DNA of 64,000 bases from positions 682,001 through 746,000 of the forward strand of contig JAQJVL010000157.1 in assembly GCA_035578905.1 (NCBI GenBank). The letters are read 5' to 3'. A program made the translations under genes and the position numbers. Shown here in pieces: positions 12,501 through 23,349 of the stretch (its first letter is position 1; each line of letters opens with the position of its first letter). The notes below the pieces were generated by a model, which had not been told where the DNA came from, made no database searches, and saw only the letters and a list, made by a program, of their open reading frames with translations. The DNA comes from Stictocephala bisonia (lineage: Eukaryota; Arthropoda; Insecta; Hemiptera; Membracidae).

Positions 12501-12885
12501 TTGATAGTTTAGGACTATACGTTGATATTTCCATATTTTGACTAAGCCAACGCAGTTTTTGTCTATCTAAATGATACTCTATGTAACAAGTAACAAACTG
12601 TTCAAAATGCGTGTGTTCACTACATGCATATATAAACAAGCAATGTCTTTTATAAGCAATTATAGTGTTTAAAAGTCAGAGATAGAATAGATTATAGATA
12701 CGAATATTATGGTGATCGATTTCAGTGAACCACGCTCACCTTCCTCAGACCAGAGGGATTCACAAAAGAATGGAAAATGGTGTTCAACAACTCAATTTAT
12801 AGGCCTATGATTACATGACCCCATTGGCTGGAATCGTCAAAATGGCGGCTGCTGTGATATTATTGGTTAATTCCTATTGGCTGTT
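12501..12885. other. Unassigned sequence
   Basis: The flank following array B, then AT-rich sequence. No gene seen. Confidence 0.35.
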
Positions 12886-13187
12886 ACTTCTCTTCTTTTA
12901 TTCCCTGAAAATACATTATTAAAAACTATTTCGGAATCAAAATTAACCTGTTCATTCATTAATTTATCACGATCTTATTTTTCTTTAAAAATAAATAACT
13001 CTTCCCAAGCATTCATAATGTAGATATTCTAAACGTTTGTAAGAAGTGTCGTATTATGAATGCTTAGGAAGAGTTATTTATTTTTAAAGAAAAAGTAAGG
13101 ACGTGATAAATTAATGAATGAACAGTTTAATTTTGATTCCGAAATAGTTTTTAATAATGTATTTTCAGTGAATAAAAGAAGAGAAGT
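12886..13187. mobile_element. Hairpin MITE, about 135-bp arms
   Basis: The arm at 12886-13019 returns as a roughly 95% identical reverse complement at 13053-13187, with only 33 bp between. The transcript or single strand would form a very long hairpin. There is no ORF. The high arm identity suggests a fairly young or converted inverted repeat. Confidence 0.75.
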
Positions 13188-14000
13188 TCGATTGGGTAAT
13201 CTGTTATGGTATTAATAAAAATCGATATCCCCAGACCTTTTGAGCAACTTGTATATGTTCAATCAATGGTTTTTAATGTACTCAATCAATGACCACTGAT
13301 CGATTTACTTAACTATTACTCAACGCCTTCACTTGACGTGCGGTTACATGTAGTACAGAACTGCTCCGTTAAAACATACCAAGATATAAAACGGCGCTCA
13401 CTAATTTCTCCAAATCATTGTATACAGTATTAATTTTAACCCTTTTTACTGACTTACCTCTTTAACAACTGGTGGTCCGTGTCTTAAGGTCACATGAGAA
13501 CCACCAGGACATTTCTTTAAAGCTACTATAAAATTCATATCATGAAGTATATTTTAACGATTATTCTCTGTTTCTCTTTTGTTTATATGAGGCTTAATAG
13601 GGCGTACTAAAATTGATTTAGTTACTCTTTAGTAAACAAAGAATTTAGAATATAAAAATATTGTTATCTACTTTGAACCTTATAAAATGGTTCTCTAGAA
13701 GACTGGTTATTTTTAACTTATTCTAGAAGTATTTCTTAGTCTATGGAGGAATGACGATCTTTCCATATTAAGAAGATCAGTTGCAGCATTAATTTATTAT
13801 ATAGGATTGTCGAAAATTATTATAAGTGTTTATTATATAAGTTTGTCAAAATCATTTTAAAAAATTGGTATACAAATTAGTATACAAACTTTTTTCCATT
13901 AATATCCAGCCATTTAACTTTTGCAGTATGTAAACAAATTAAAATGTTTCTAAAGATGACATTAAAAAAGTAAAAAAAAAAAACTTATAATCACGTAATT
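13188..14000. other. Unassigned AT-rich sequence
   Basis: No gene or structured repeat recognised. Confidence 0.35.
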
Positions 14001-14225
14001 TAAATAGAGACAAAACAATGGTACTAAACTGACGGCTAGAACAACTTGCAGTCTAACCACTCAATATAAATAGAGACTAAACAATGGTACTAAACTGACG
14101 GCTAGAACAACTTGCAGTCTAACCACTCAATATAAATAGAGACTAAACAATGGTACTAAACTGACGGCTAGAACAACTTGCAGTCTAACCACTCAATATA
14201 AATAGAGACAAAAAAACAATGGTAG
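14001..14225. repeat. 66-bp tandem repeat, about 3.4 copies
   Basis: CAATGGTACTAAACTGACGG starts at 14016, 14082 and 14148, spaced exactly 66 bp and nearly identical. It lies directly outside the left arm of the large inverted repeat. Confidence 0.9.
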
Positions 14226-14236
14226 TAAACCATTAA

Positions 14237-16074
14237 AAAGGAATTAATAAACGTAAACTGAGTACGTTTATACTGGGTCTGATGGTCAGTGTACTGGGTG
14301 TATACGGCCAGTGGGTCTGATGGTCAGTATACTGGGTGTATACGACCAGTGGGTATGATGACAAGTGTACTGGGTGTATACGGCCAGTGGGTCTGATGGC
14401 CAGTGTAATGGGTGTATACGGCCAGTGGGTCTGATGACCAGTGTACTGGGTGTATACGGCCAGTGGGTCTGATGGCCAGTGTACTGGGTGTATACGGCCA
14501 ATGGGTCTGATGGTCAGTGCACTGCGTGTATACGGCCAGTGTGTCTGATGGCCAGTGTACTGGGTGTATACGGCCAGTGTGTCTGATGGCCAGTGTACTG
14601 GGTGTATACGGCCAGTGTACTGGGTGTATACGGCCAGTGGGTCTGATGGCCAGAGTAATGGGTGTATACGGCCAGTGGGTCTGATGGCCAGTATACTGGG
14701 TGTATACGGCCAGTGGGTCTGATGGCCAGTGTAATGGGTGTATACGGCCAGTGGGTCTGATGGCCAGTGTAATGGGTGTATACGGCCAGTGGGTCTGATG
14801 GCCAGTGTACTGGGTGTATACGGCCAGTGGGTCTGATGGCCAGTGTAATGGGTGTATACGACCAATGGGTCTGATGGCCAGTGCACTGCGTGTATACGGC
14901 CAGTGTGTCTGATGGCCAGTGTACTGGGTGTATACGGCCAGTGGGTCTGATGGCCAGTGTACTGGGTGTATACGACCAATGGGTATGATGGCCAGTGTGT
15001 CTGATGGCCAGTGTACTGGGTGTATACGGCCAGTGGGTATGATGGCCAGTGTACTGGGTGTATACGGCCAGTGGGTCTGATGGCCAGTGTACTGGGTGTA
15101 TAGGCTACGGCCAATGGGTCTGATGGCCAGTGTACTGGGTGTATAGGCTTCAGCCAATGGGTCTGATGGCCAGTGTGTATTTTACTCTCTGGCTTATATA
15201 TTTCACAGTAATGACTCGGTACTTGTGTCAAGAGGGGCATTCCGGTAGTACTTTGTAATTATTATAAACATGTAAATATATGGTCTCGCTGTTAGTCGGT
15301 CTCCCCGTGGTGAGACTAGATAGATAATCATTTGTTTGTTAGAGCGAAAAATAGTCCATCACTGTCGAAACAAAACAACTAATAAAAACATAACATTCCA
15401 TATTCAAAACACACTTTAAATTATTTTGGAGTGAGTATTAAAACTATCTGACATGCGATGAAAGTTTCACCAAAACCCCGTAGCGAAGCGTGGGTACTTA
15501 CATAGTGGTTATGGTATATAGAAATTATGTGTTAGCCACGGTACAAGCAGGTTATATGTCGGTTAAACGCACTTATTGGGTTTCAAACATCTTCCAGCTT
15601 TCTTTATTATGAATGAATGTCTCTATTGAAGGTGAAGGATCATTAATCCTCTCTTATACTCAATCTTAAAATAACAAGATCAGTAATAATAACACTCTTG
15701 TTGAAAATAACTATAGTTTTTATACTCCTAATCCGGTTATATAAGTATTTTTATACACTGAATTACTTGAATTTAGGTTGTAACTCTTAATAATGCACAT
15801 AACCAATGAAACGACATCAGGGTAACTTTGTTAAGGGCCTACTTGAAAGAGGAATAATTCTACCCACGTATGTGTTAATTACGTCTTCATTAACACATAT
15901 GTAGACGTAATTAACAAGCACTGTGCTATATTCAGAGGCTTTCTGCCTCTGATTGCTGTTAATCGGCAATTTTTTAGCATTTAGTATATTTAATGCTGGG
16001 ACATTAATACAATTAACTGCTAAACTTGATCAAATCAAGAAAAACTCTATTCTAGATGATTAAAGGTTATAATA
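14237..16074 (+). repeat. Left arm of large inverted repeat
   Basis: Begins AAAGGAATTAATAAACG and ends in a stretch around GATTAAAGGTTATAATA. It contains the 38-bp array and a unique inner part. That inner part includes a nested 14-bp dyad (TTAATTACGTCT and AGACGTAATTAA, about 15876-15915). Small differences from the right arm, such as single-base changes and array length, show the two arms are diverging. Confidence 0.9.
14265..15170. repeat. 38-bp minisatellite, left arm (about 24 copies)
   Basis: The unit GGGTCTGATGGCCAGTGTAC plus TGGGTGTATACGGCCAGT is 38 bp. Three units make 114 bp, so long frames (335 and 277 codons on the minus strand) stay open by chance of periodicity. They show no non-periodic protein content and are not called as genes. 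Confidence 0.9.
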
Positions 16075-16489
16075 CTACTCCAAAACTTCCAAACGTTTTG
16101 TCTACCCTCAACTAATGTAGTCTGTTCTGTAATGGGCTTCATCTATGGTTTTTATATTATTGTACTAATTGAAAACCACTAATACAGCCTTTCCCAAAAC
16201 TGTTATTACCTTGGTAACATGGTATAGTTTAAATATTTGTTCATATATTGTACTTTTATCTCAAATCATTCTACATACCGGTACCTCTATCAGCATATAA
16301 TTCTAAATAACACCAATTACTAGGAATGATAGTATAACAAACAGTAGAAACGACAACACGAATGATTACATGAACGATTGCGACCCGATAAAAACGAACT
16401 GGAACGTGAATTACGAATGAATGTGCAGAGCATCGAAATTAACATCATTCAATTGATTTTACCAACCAATCAATAATATGAACAAGAAT

Positions 16490-17610
16490 TTAAGAAAACA
16501 TACAGTAACAAAGGAAAGTCAACAATGACAATGGTTGTGAAATCACAGCAACAACTACTGTTACTTACCTTTCACAGTGTTATAAACTGATAGGTAAGAA
16601 TTTAAGGCAACAGACAGAAACAAAGGAAAGTCAACAATGACAATGGTTGTGAAATCACAGCAACAACTACTGTTACTTACCTTTCACAGTGTTATAAACT
16701 GATAGGTAAGAATTTAAGGCAACAGACAGAAACAAAGGAAAGTCAACAATGACAATGGTTGTGAAATCACAGCAACAACTACTGTTACTTACCTTTCACA
16801 GTGTTATAAACTGATAGGTAAGAATTTAAGGCAACATACAGAAACAAAGGAAAGTCAACAATGACAATGGTTGTGAAATCACAGCAACAACTACTGTTAC
16901 ATTTCACAGTGTTATAAACTGATAGGTAAGAATTTAAGGCAACAGACAGAAACAAAGGAAAGTCAACAATGACAATGATTGTGAAATCACAGCAACAACT
17001 ACTGTTACTTACCTTTCACAGTGCTATAAACTGATAGGTAAGAATTTAAGACAACAGACAGTAACAAAGGAAAGTCAACAATGACAATGGTTGTGAAATC
17101 ACAGCAACAACTACTGTTACTTACCTTTCATAGTGTTATAAACTGATAGGTAAGAATTTAAGACAACAGACAGTAACAAAGGAAAGTCAACAATGACAAT
17201 GGTTGTGAAATCACAGCAACAACTACTGTTACTTACCTTTCACAGTGTTATAAACTGATAGGTAAGAATTTAAGACAACAGATAGTAACAAAGGGAAGTC
17301 AACAATGACAATGGTTGTGAAATCACAGCAACAACTACTGTTACTTACCTTTCACAGTGCTATAAACTGATAGGTAAGAATTTAAGACAACAGACAGTAA
17401 CAAAGGAAAGTCAACAATGACAATGGTTGTGAAATCACAGCAACAACTACTGTTACTTACCTTTCATAGTGTTATAAACTGATAGGTAAGAATTTAAGAC
17501 AACAGACAGTAACAAAGGAAAGTCAACAATGACAATGGTTGTGAAATCACAGCAACAACTACTGTTACTTATCTTTCACAGTCTTATAAACTGATAGGTA
17601 AGAATTTCAA
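16490..17610. repeat. 112-bp minisatellite, 10 copies
   Basis: AAGGAAAGTCAACAATGACA recurs every 112 bp. Each unit contains TTACTTACCTTTCACAG, then 16 bp, then GGTAAGAATTT. This gives a CTTACCT/AGGTAAG hairpin and splice-site-like words. One unit (around 16895-16905) lacks six bases of the TTACCT block. Units are highly similar. Confidence 0.95.
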
Positions 17611-18496
17611 AATCAACATCAATCGATAGATCATTTCACCGACTAACTAAAACCGTCGTTTGTTTTTTAAATGTAAGTTTTTATACTATAACTATAACGT
17701 AGAATGTTCAGACGATGTCTGACTTGACCTTTTCAACATTGAAGGTCAATAGTGAACAGTGCTAACCACAACTGAACTACATATAATGCATAAATGAATA
17801 GGAAAAAACATCATAATCTAATTTGCCAGATAATAACTACCAATGGAATAACAACAATCGTATTGGGCTCTTTTTTGCGCAAACAAGCTTGCTTCATATT
17901 AAACACATTATCCTCGACAGCACATAGTACACCCTTCCCAGAGGACCGTTGCTGAGTTGCGATCATGTGCCGAGCGATAGTGCCGAGTGGAAGCCTACCT
18001 CAGACAAAGCTGTGTTTATTCACTTTGGGGCACCCAGTAATCTACTTTTGTCGACGGGATTCCGTACATTTTTCCTCCCATTGTTGGATAAGCAATGGAG
18101 GTAATGTAAATATTCGCGGAGGGTGGGGGGTTGACAGTGATGTGTGTGTTAATAGGACCCCGGCTAAATGAGGGGCCCTCTTGCCGATCATCTCCAGTCA
18201 CCGGGTCAGTCAGTCACACGCCCCACGAGGTCGTCTGTTTTTGACTGACGTCTGAGTTACTGAATGGATATGTCTACACCGTCGGAATTTGGTTTTGAGT
18301 CATTAACAAAATATGGTACATGAATTCTCACAATAACTCTAAAAAGTGTAGCCTACCTCTGTAATGTGGTAAGATGTACTAAATGTGTCTCATTTTCGTG
18401 TATCTCCGTTGTATCTAAATGTAAGTCCATACATCTACGAAAGGAGATAAAAATTGCAAATGTAAGATCATATTAAATTAAATACTTTATTTTTCA
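17611..18496. other. Spacer sequence with a GC-rich patch
   Basis: The patch at 17880-18240 is GC-richer than its surroundings and contains a run of unique sequence. Open frames on both strands (68 and 61 codons) are short and unrecognised. It could be a captured exon or promoter-like fragment inside the foldback structure, but nothing identifies it. Confidence 0.35.
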
Positions 18497-18778
18497 AAGA
18501 AACACAAGGTTATAGAACATAGGTAGTCTTCAGAGACACACAAGGTTATAGAACATAGGTAGTCTTCAAAGACACACAAGGTTATAGAACATGGGTAGTC
18601 TTCAAAGACACACAAGGTTATAGAACATGGGTAGTCTTCAAAGACACACAAGGTTATAGAACATAGGTAGTCTTCAAAGACACACAAGGTTATAGAACAT
18701 AGGTAGTCTTCAAAGACACACAAGGTTATAGAACATAGGTAGTCTTCAAAGACACACAAGGTTATAGAACATGGGTAG
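18497..18778. repeat. 36-bp minisatellite, about 8 copies
   Basis: The unit ACACAAGGTTATAGAACATA plus GGTAGTCTTCAAAGAC repeats every 36 bp. A 90-codon minus-strand frame is a product of the periodicity. Confidence 0.95.
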
Positions 18779-20063
18779 TCATATAGCTATAAGTATTTTA
18801 ATACTTGATCAGACAGAATTGAATTGGATTCTTGATTAGCAGTGATAATGTGTAAATTATAACATTATAATGAGTTATTAAGGGACTAATTCCAAAGGAA
18901 AGCCGCCGATTGAAACTCATCCACGCATAAGTGACCTTGTTTAGCTAGGAAACACCCTTTAGAAGCTTTTTAAAGATTTTTATACTCCAGCACTTTTTGA
19001 TACTGTGACGTATTTTGTTGAAAATCAAGAGACCAAGATACGTTATTGATTTTTTTATATTTACCTGTTTTATTAAATACGTTGTCTGATTACTGTTATG
19101 TCTGGTTATGTCTGTCTGGAGAGTTTTGTATAGGACAAGTGTACATAGTGTACTTCATAGACCGATTTTTTATGTAAAAAAAAGTGTTTATGAAATTTGC
19201 TTCTGAAATTTAAAGCACTGTAAATGTAGCCTACAGTGGCTCAGTTACATTTACAGAGTCCCAGACTTGATGTACACACACGAAGACGCACTTGATGGCC
19301 TGGAAACACCAATATAAGAATGAGCAGCTAAAATGTTAAGATGCATTGCATATATTTGACATTGCTCAACGAACAGTTGAACCGAGTCCTTACGTCATGA
19401 CATCAAGGCGTGATACTGTTGCAGATCTAGAGAGTACTGTGCATGTCTAACAAACTCCCGCTGCAGTCTGTTCAAGTTAGTGTATTTCCTGTTGAAATAA
19501 TTAGTATGAATTTGTTTGGAGTTGAAATAAGTAATGAGAAGAGATTTGTTTTCGTAATTGTTGATCACTAATCCGATTTCTATGAAATCGAATAAACTAA
19601 TAGAATTGATAATAATCATTAATATTGTCGACGACATTTGGCACGTTACGGGAATCCACGTCTGGTCTTAAGGCAATGGAAGACGTTTTAAAAACAAGAA
19701 TTTTGCATATTCGTCCAGGGAATGAGGGTCGTCTTGTGTTATCTCCTTATTTTATCGTTACAAAGAAAATAGGAAGGCAGAATCGAAAATAAAAATTGCA
19801 CAGAAAATTATTTCGAAATCATCTGATAACAAGGAAGAGATTTATAAAGCTCTTTAGTTCACAAAAAAGTGCCTATAAAGCTTGGCAGTAGTCCAGCTCC
19901 AAGGCTAATGGGAAGAAGGACGAGGTGTGGTACTCTTTTTACAAAAATAGTTTTATCCTTAGAAATCATCAAGCTTCACCAGTTCCAGACAAAATATATT
20001 CTACTAAATCAAGATTAAAAACCGTGAATACCACTGTGATATGGCTGAGCACGATTGACAATT
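18779..20063. other. Unassigned AT-rich spacer
   Basis: Within the foldback spacer. No gene or RNA recognised. Confidence 0.35.
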
Positions 20064-20235
20064 ACGACTTCGGAGTGGGGTGGTATCGTCTTGTTGAGAA
20101 CTTGTCAGAACTTGACACTTGCGACTTCGGAGTGGGGTGGTATCATCTTGTTGTGAACTTGTCAGAACTTGACACTTGCGACTTCGGAGTGGGGTAGTAT
20201 CGTCTTGTTGTGAACTTGTCAGAACTTGACACTTA
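20064..20235. repeat. 57-bp tandem repeat, 3 copies
   Basis: GACTTCGGAGTGGGGT recurs with a 57-bp period through AACTTGTCAGAACTTGACAC. The last copy is truncated after GACACTT. Confidence 0.9.
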
Positions 20236-21247
20236 AGGTTTTATTATTGAAATTGAATTAAGACTAGCATTAAGGAACTTACAATTGGTCAACCATTCAA
20301 ACAGATGTAAGAAAAAAACAGGAAATTAAATTTGTGTTCTTGCATATACATATTTTTTATTATATTTAATAAACCATACCGTATTAATGTGTAAGATGTG
20401 TTTGTTGTAAATACTTTATACAGTATTTATAAATAAACGCATAGGCCTATTTGAAGAATGAATGAATCATTTTTTACTTTCTTCCATATGCGTTAGCAAA
20501 TAGAAAATATTGTGATTGTAAAAAAAAAAATTTTACAAGTTGGTCTGAAAATCCATTTTAGGGCCCCCTGAATCCAAAAAGTGGGTTTTTTTTTTTTAAT
20601 AAAACATGTTGGCGCTTCTGCGTATGTATGTCTGTGAACTTCGCTGGAGGCCAAAAGGATGGATAGATTTTTATTATATTTGATATGTAGGTGTACTTAG
20701 CCGATATATCCAGGGCTTTTTTTAAATTTTATTTTTTTTTTTTATTTGTATTAGCAAAAAATATACAAACATGGAATTTTCTCGAAAACGGCTCTAACGA
20801 TTTTGATAACATTTTCAGGAAAGATGTGACTTATAATTTAAAATATATTATTAAAAACTGCATGTCCATAACTTTAAAGTTATTGAGTTATAACATTTTT
20901 TAAGGACAAAAACATTTTAAAAAAGCAAATTTTCAAGCTTTATTTTGATTACATTTTTAGTATAGATGCAAATTCCAATTAAAGAGAGTACCCCGACTGT
21001 GTGGGGTTGTAACAAAGGGAAAGGGAGAACGTTTGTGCCAGTTACTTGGCACCATGTATTACTTTTAAAACTAATAAATATATATTTTATGAGTATCTAA
21101 AAACGATCATGTGTGCTTATATGAAAGACGATCTGCTGTAAAGTATGATTATAATATCTACGTAGTGTAGTTCTAATTAAGATTTCTGAGCATTCATATT
21201 TTCATTTTGTTGATGAATGATATTATTAAATATATAATAATTTAAGC
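20236..21247. other. Unassigned AT-rich spacer
   Basis: No gene. The stretch 20620-20900 (including CTCGAAAACGGCTCTAACGA) has the look of a dispersed repeat but could not be classified from sequence alone. Confidence 0.3.
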
Positions 21248-22883
21248 TATTATAACCTTTAATCATCTAGAATAGAGTTTTTCTTGATTTGATCAAGTTT
21301 AGCAGTTAATTGTATTAATGTCCCAGCATTAAATATACCAATTGCTAAAAAATTGCCGATTAACAGCAATCAGAGGCAGAAAGCCTCTGAATATAGCACA
21401 GTGCTTGTTAATTACGTCTACATATGTGTTAATGAAGACGTAATTAACACATACGTGGGTAGAATTATTCCTCTTTCAAGTAGGCCCTTAACAAAGTTAC
21501 CCTAATGTCGTTTCATTGGTTATGTGCATTATTAAGAGTTACAACCTAAATTCAAGTAATTCAGTGTATAAAAATACTTATATAACCGGATTAGGAGTAT
21601 AAAAACTATAGTTATTTTCAACAAGAGTGTTTGTTTATTACTGATCTTGTTATTTTAAGATTGAGTATAAGAGAGGATTAATGATCCTTCACCTTCAATA
21701 GAGACATTCATTCATAATAAAGGAAGCTGGAAGATGTTTGAAACCCAATAATTGCGTTTAACCGACATATAACCTGCTTGTACTGTGGCTAACACATAAT
21801 TTCTATATACCATAACCACTATGTAAGTACCCACGCTTCGCTTCGGGGTTTTGGTGAAACTTTCATCGCATGTCAGATAGTTTTAATACTCACTCCAAAA
21901 TAATTTAAAGTGTGTTTTGAATATGGAATGTTATGTTTTTATTAGTTGTTTTGTTTCGACAGTGATGGACTATTTTTCGCTCTAACAAACAAATGATTAT
22001 CTATCTAGTCTCACCACGGGGAGACCGACTAACAGCGAGACCATATATTTACATGTTTATAATAATTACAAAGTACTACCGGAATGCCCCTCTTGACACA
22101 AGTACCGAGTCATTACTGTGAAATATATAAGCCAGAGAGTAAAATACACACTGGACATCAGACCCATTGGTCGTAGCCTATACACCCAGTAGGCCTACAC
22201 TGGCCGTATACACGCAATACACTGGCCATCAGACCCACTGGCCGTATACACCCAGTACACTGGCCATCAGACCCACTGGCCGTATACACCCAGTACACTG
22301 GCCATCATACCCACTGGCCGTATACACCCAGTACACTGGCCATCAGACACACTGGCCGTATACACCCAGTACACTGGCCATCAGACCCACTGGCAGTATA
22401 CACCCGGTACACTGGCCATCAGACCCACTGGCCGTATACACCCAGTACACTGGCCATCAGACCCACTGGCCGTATACACGCAGTGCACTGGCCATCAGAC
22501 ACACTGGCCGTATACACGCAGTGCACTGGCCATCAGACCCACTGGCCGTATACACCCAGTACACTGGCCATCAGACACACTGGCCGTATACACGCAGTGC
22601 ACTGGCCATCAGACCCATTGGTCGTATACACCCGGTACACTGGCCATCAGACCCACTGGCCGTATACACCCAGTACACTGGCCATCAGACACACTGGCCG
22701 TATACACCCAGTACACTGGCCATCAGACCCACTGGCAGTATACACCCGGTACACTGGCCATCAGACCCACTGGCCGTATACACCCAGTACACTGGCCATC
22801 AGACCCACTGGCCGTATACACCCAGTACACTGGCCATCAGACCCAGTACAAACGTACTCAGTTTACGTTTATTAATTCCTTTG
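21248..22883 (-). repeat. Right arm of large inverted repeat
   Basis: Reverse complement of 14237-16074, ending CGTTTATTAATTCCTTT. It is about 200 bp shorter than the left arm because its 38-bp array has fewer units. The inner unique part is nearly identical to the left arm, differing by scattered single bases. Confidence 0.9.
22160..22848. repeat. 38-bp minisatellite, right arm (about 18 copies)
   Basis: Reverse-complement version of the left-arm array: unit ACTGGCCATCAGACCCACTG plus GCCGTATACACCCAGTAC. Variants such as CACGCAGTGC and GGCAGTATACACCCGG recur at regular intervals, suggesting multi-unit amplification. Plus-strand frames of 239 and 130 codons are artefacts. Confidence 0.9.
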
Positions 22884-23349
22884 TAATGATGCAAATTGTT
22901 GTTGAAGTTTTACAAAAAACACAAAGCAAACAATAATAAATATGTTGGTTTGATATATGTTTAAAGTAATTTAAAATATAAAAATTATAATAAAGCTTTC
23001 TATAAAGAAATTAAATAACATAAAAATCTATACGCCTAACTGATACAAACATGTACATATCTAGCTATAAAAAATGAAAAGTATTAAATCAAAATAAGAC
23101 AAAAAAGTTGATATAAGACTTGTAAAGAATAAAACTATTTATCACTTGACAGAAAATATAACCTGTAAACCCAAAACAGTTTCTAAATACCCAGTCGGGT
23201 GGCAAATAAACGGGGAAAGAAAGGTAATTTAAATAGAAGTGAAGAAACCCCTGAAATAGGTAAATGGCATAAATGGTTTTTAAGTGCAACATGAGCAATA
23301 ATTAAATAGAGGATGACGTGACCTGATTTATTTATAGGTTGTGCCATTA
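22884..23349. other. Unassigned AT-rich sequence
   Basis: No gene recognised between the foldback arm and the 118-bp satellite. Confidence 0.35.

Larger units (their letters stand above)
14237..22883. mobile_element. 8.6-kb foldback-like structure with minisatellite-bearing arms
   Basis: The left arm 14237-16074 and right arm 21248-22883 are reverse complements over their whole length. Each has an outer 38-bp minisatellite and an inner unique part of about 0.9 kb. The spacer (16075-21247) has no transposase. Long terminal inverted repeats built of tandem repeats are known from Foldback-type transposons. An alternative is inverted duplication of a genomic segment. No clear target duplication was found at the outer ends. 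Confidence 0.6.

Noticed and set aside
10825..12504. 559-codon open frame, the second longest ORF in the window
   Set aside because: It is entirely 42-bp repeat with a period divisible by 3. Frames on the other strand are open too, and unit variants change residues freely, so there is no evidence of a protein.
14233..15240. 335- and 277-codon minus-strand ORFs (and the 239-codon partner at 22167)
   Set aside because: They are the 38-bp minisatellite in the arms of the inverted repeat; three units equal 38 codons, which keeps frames open by periodicity.
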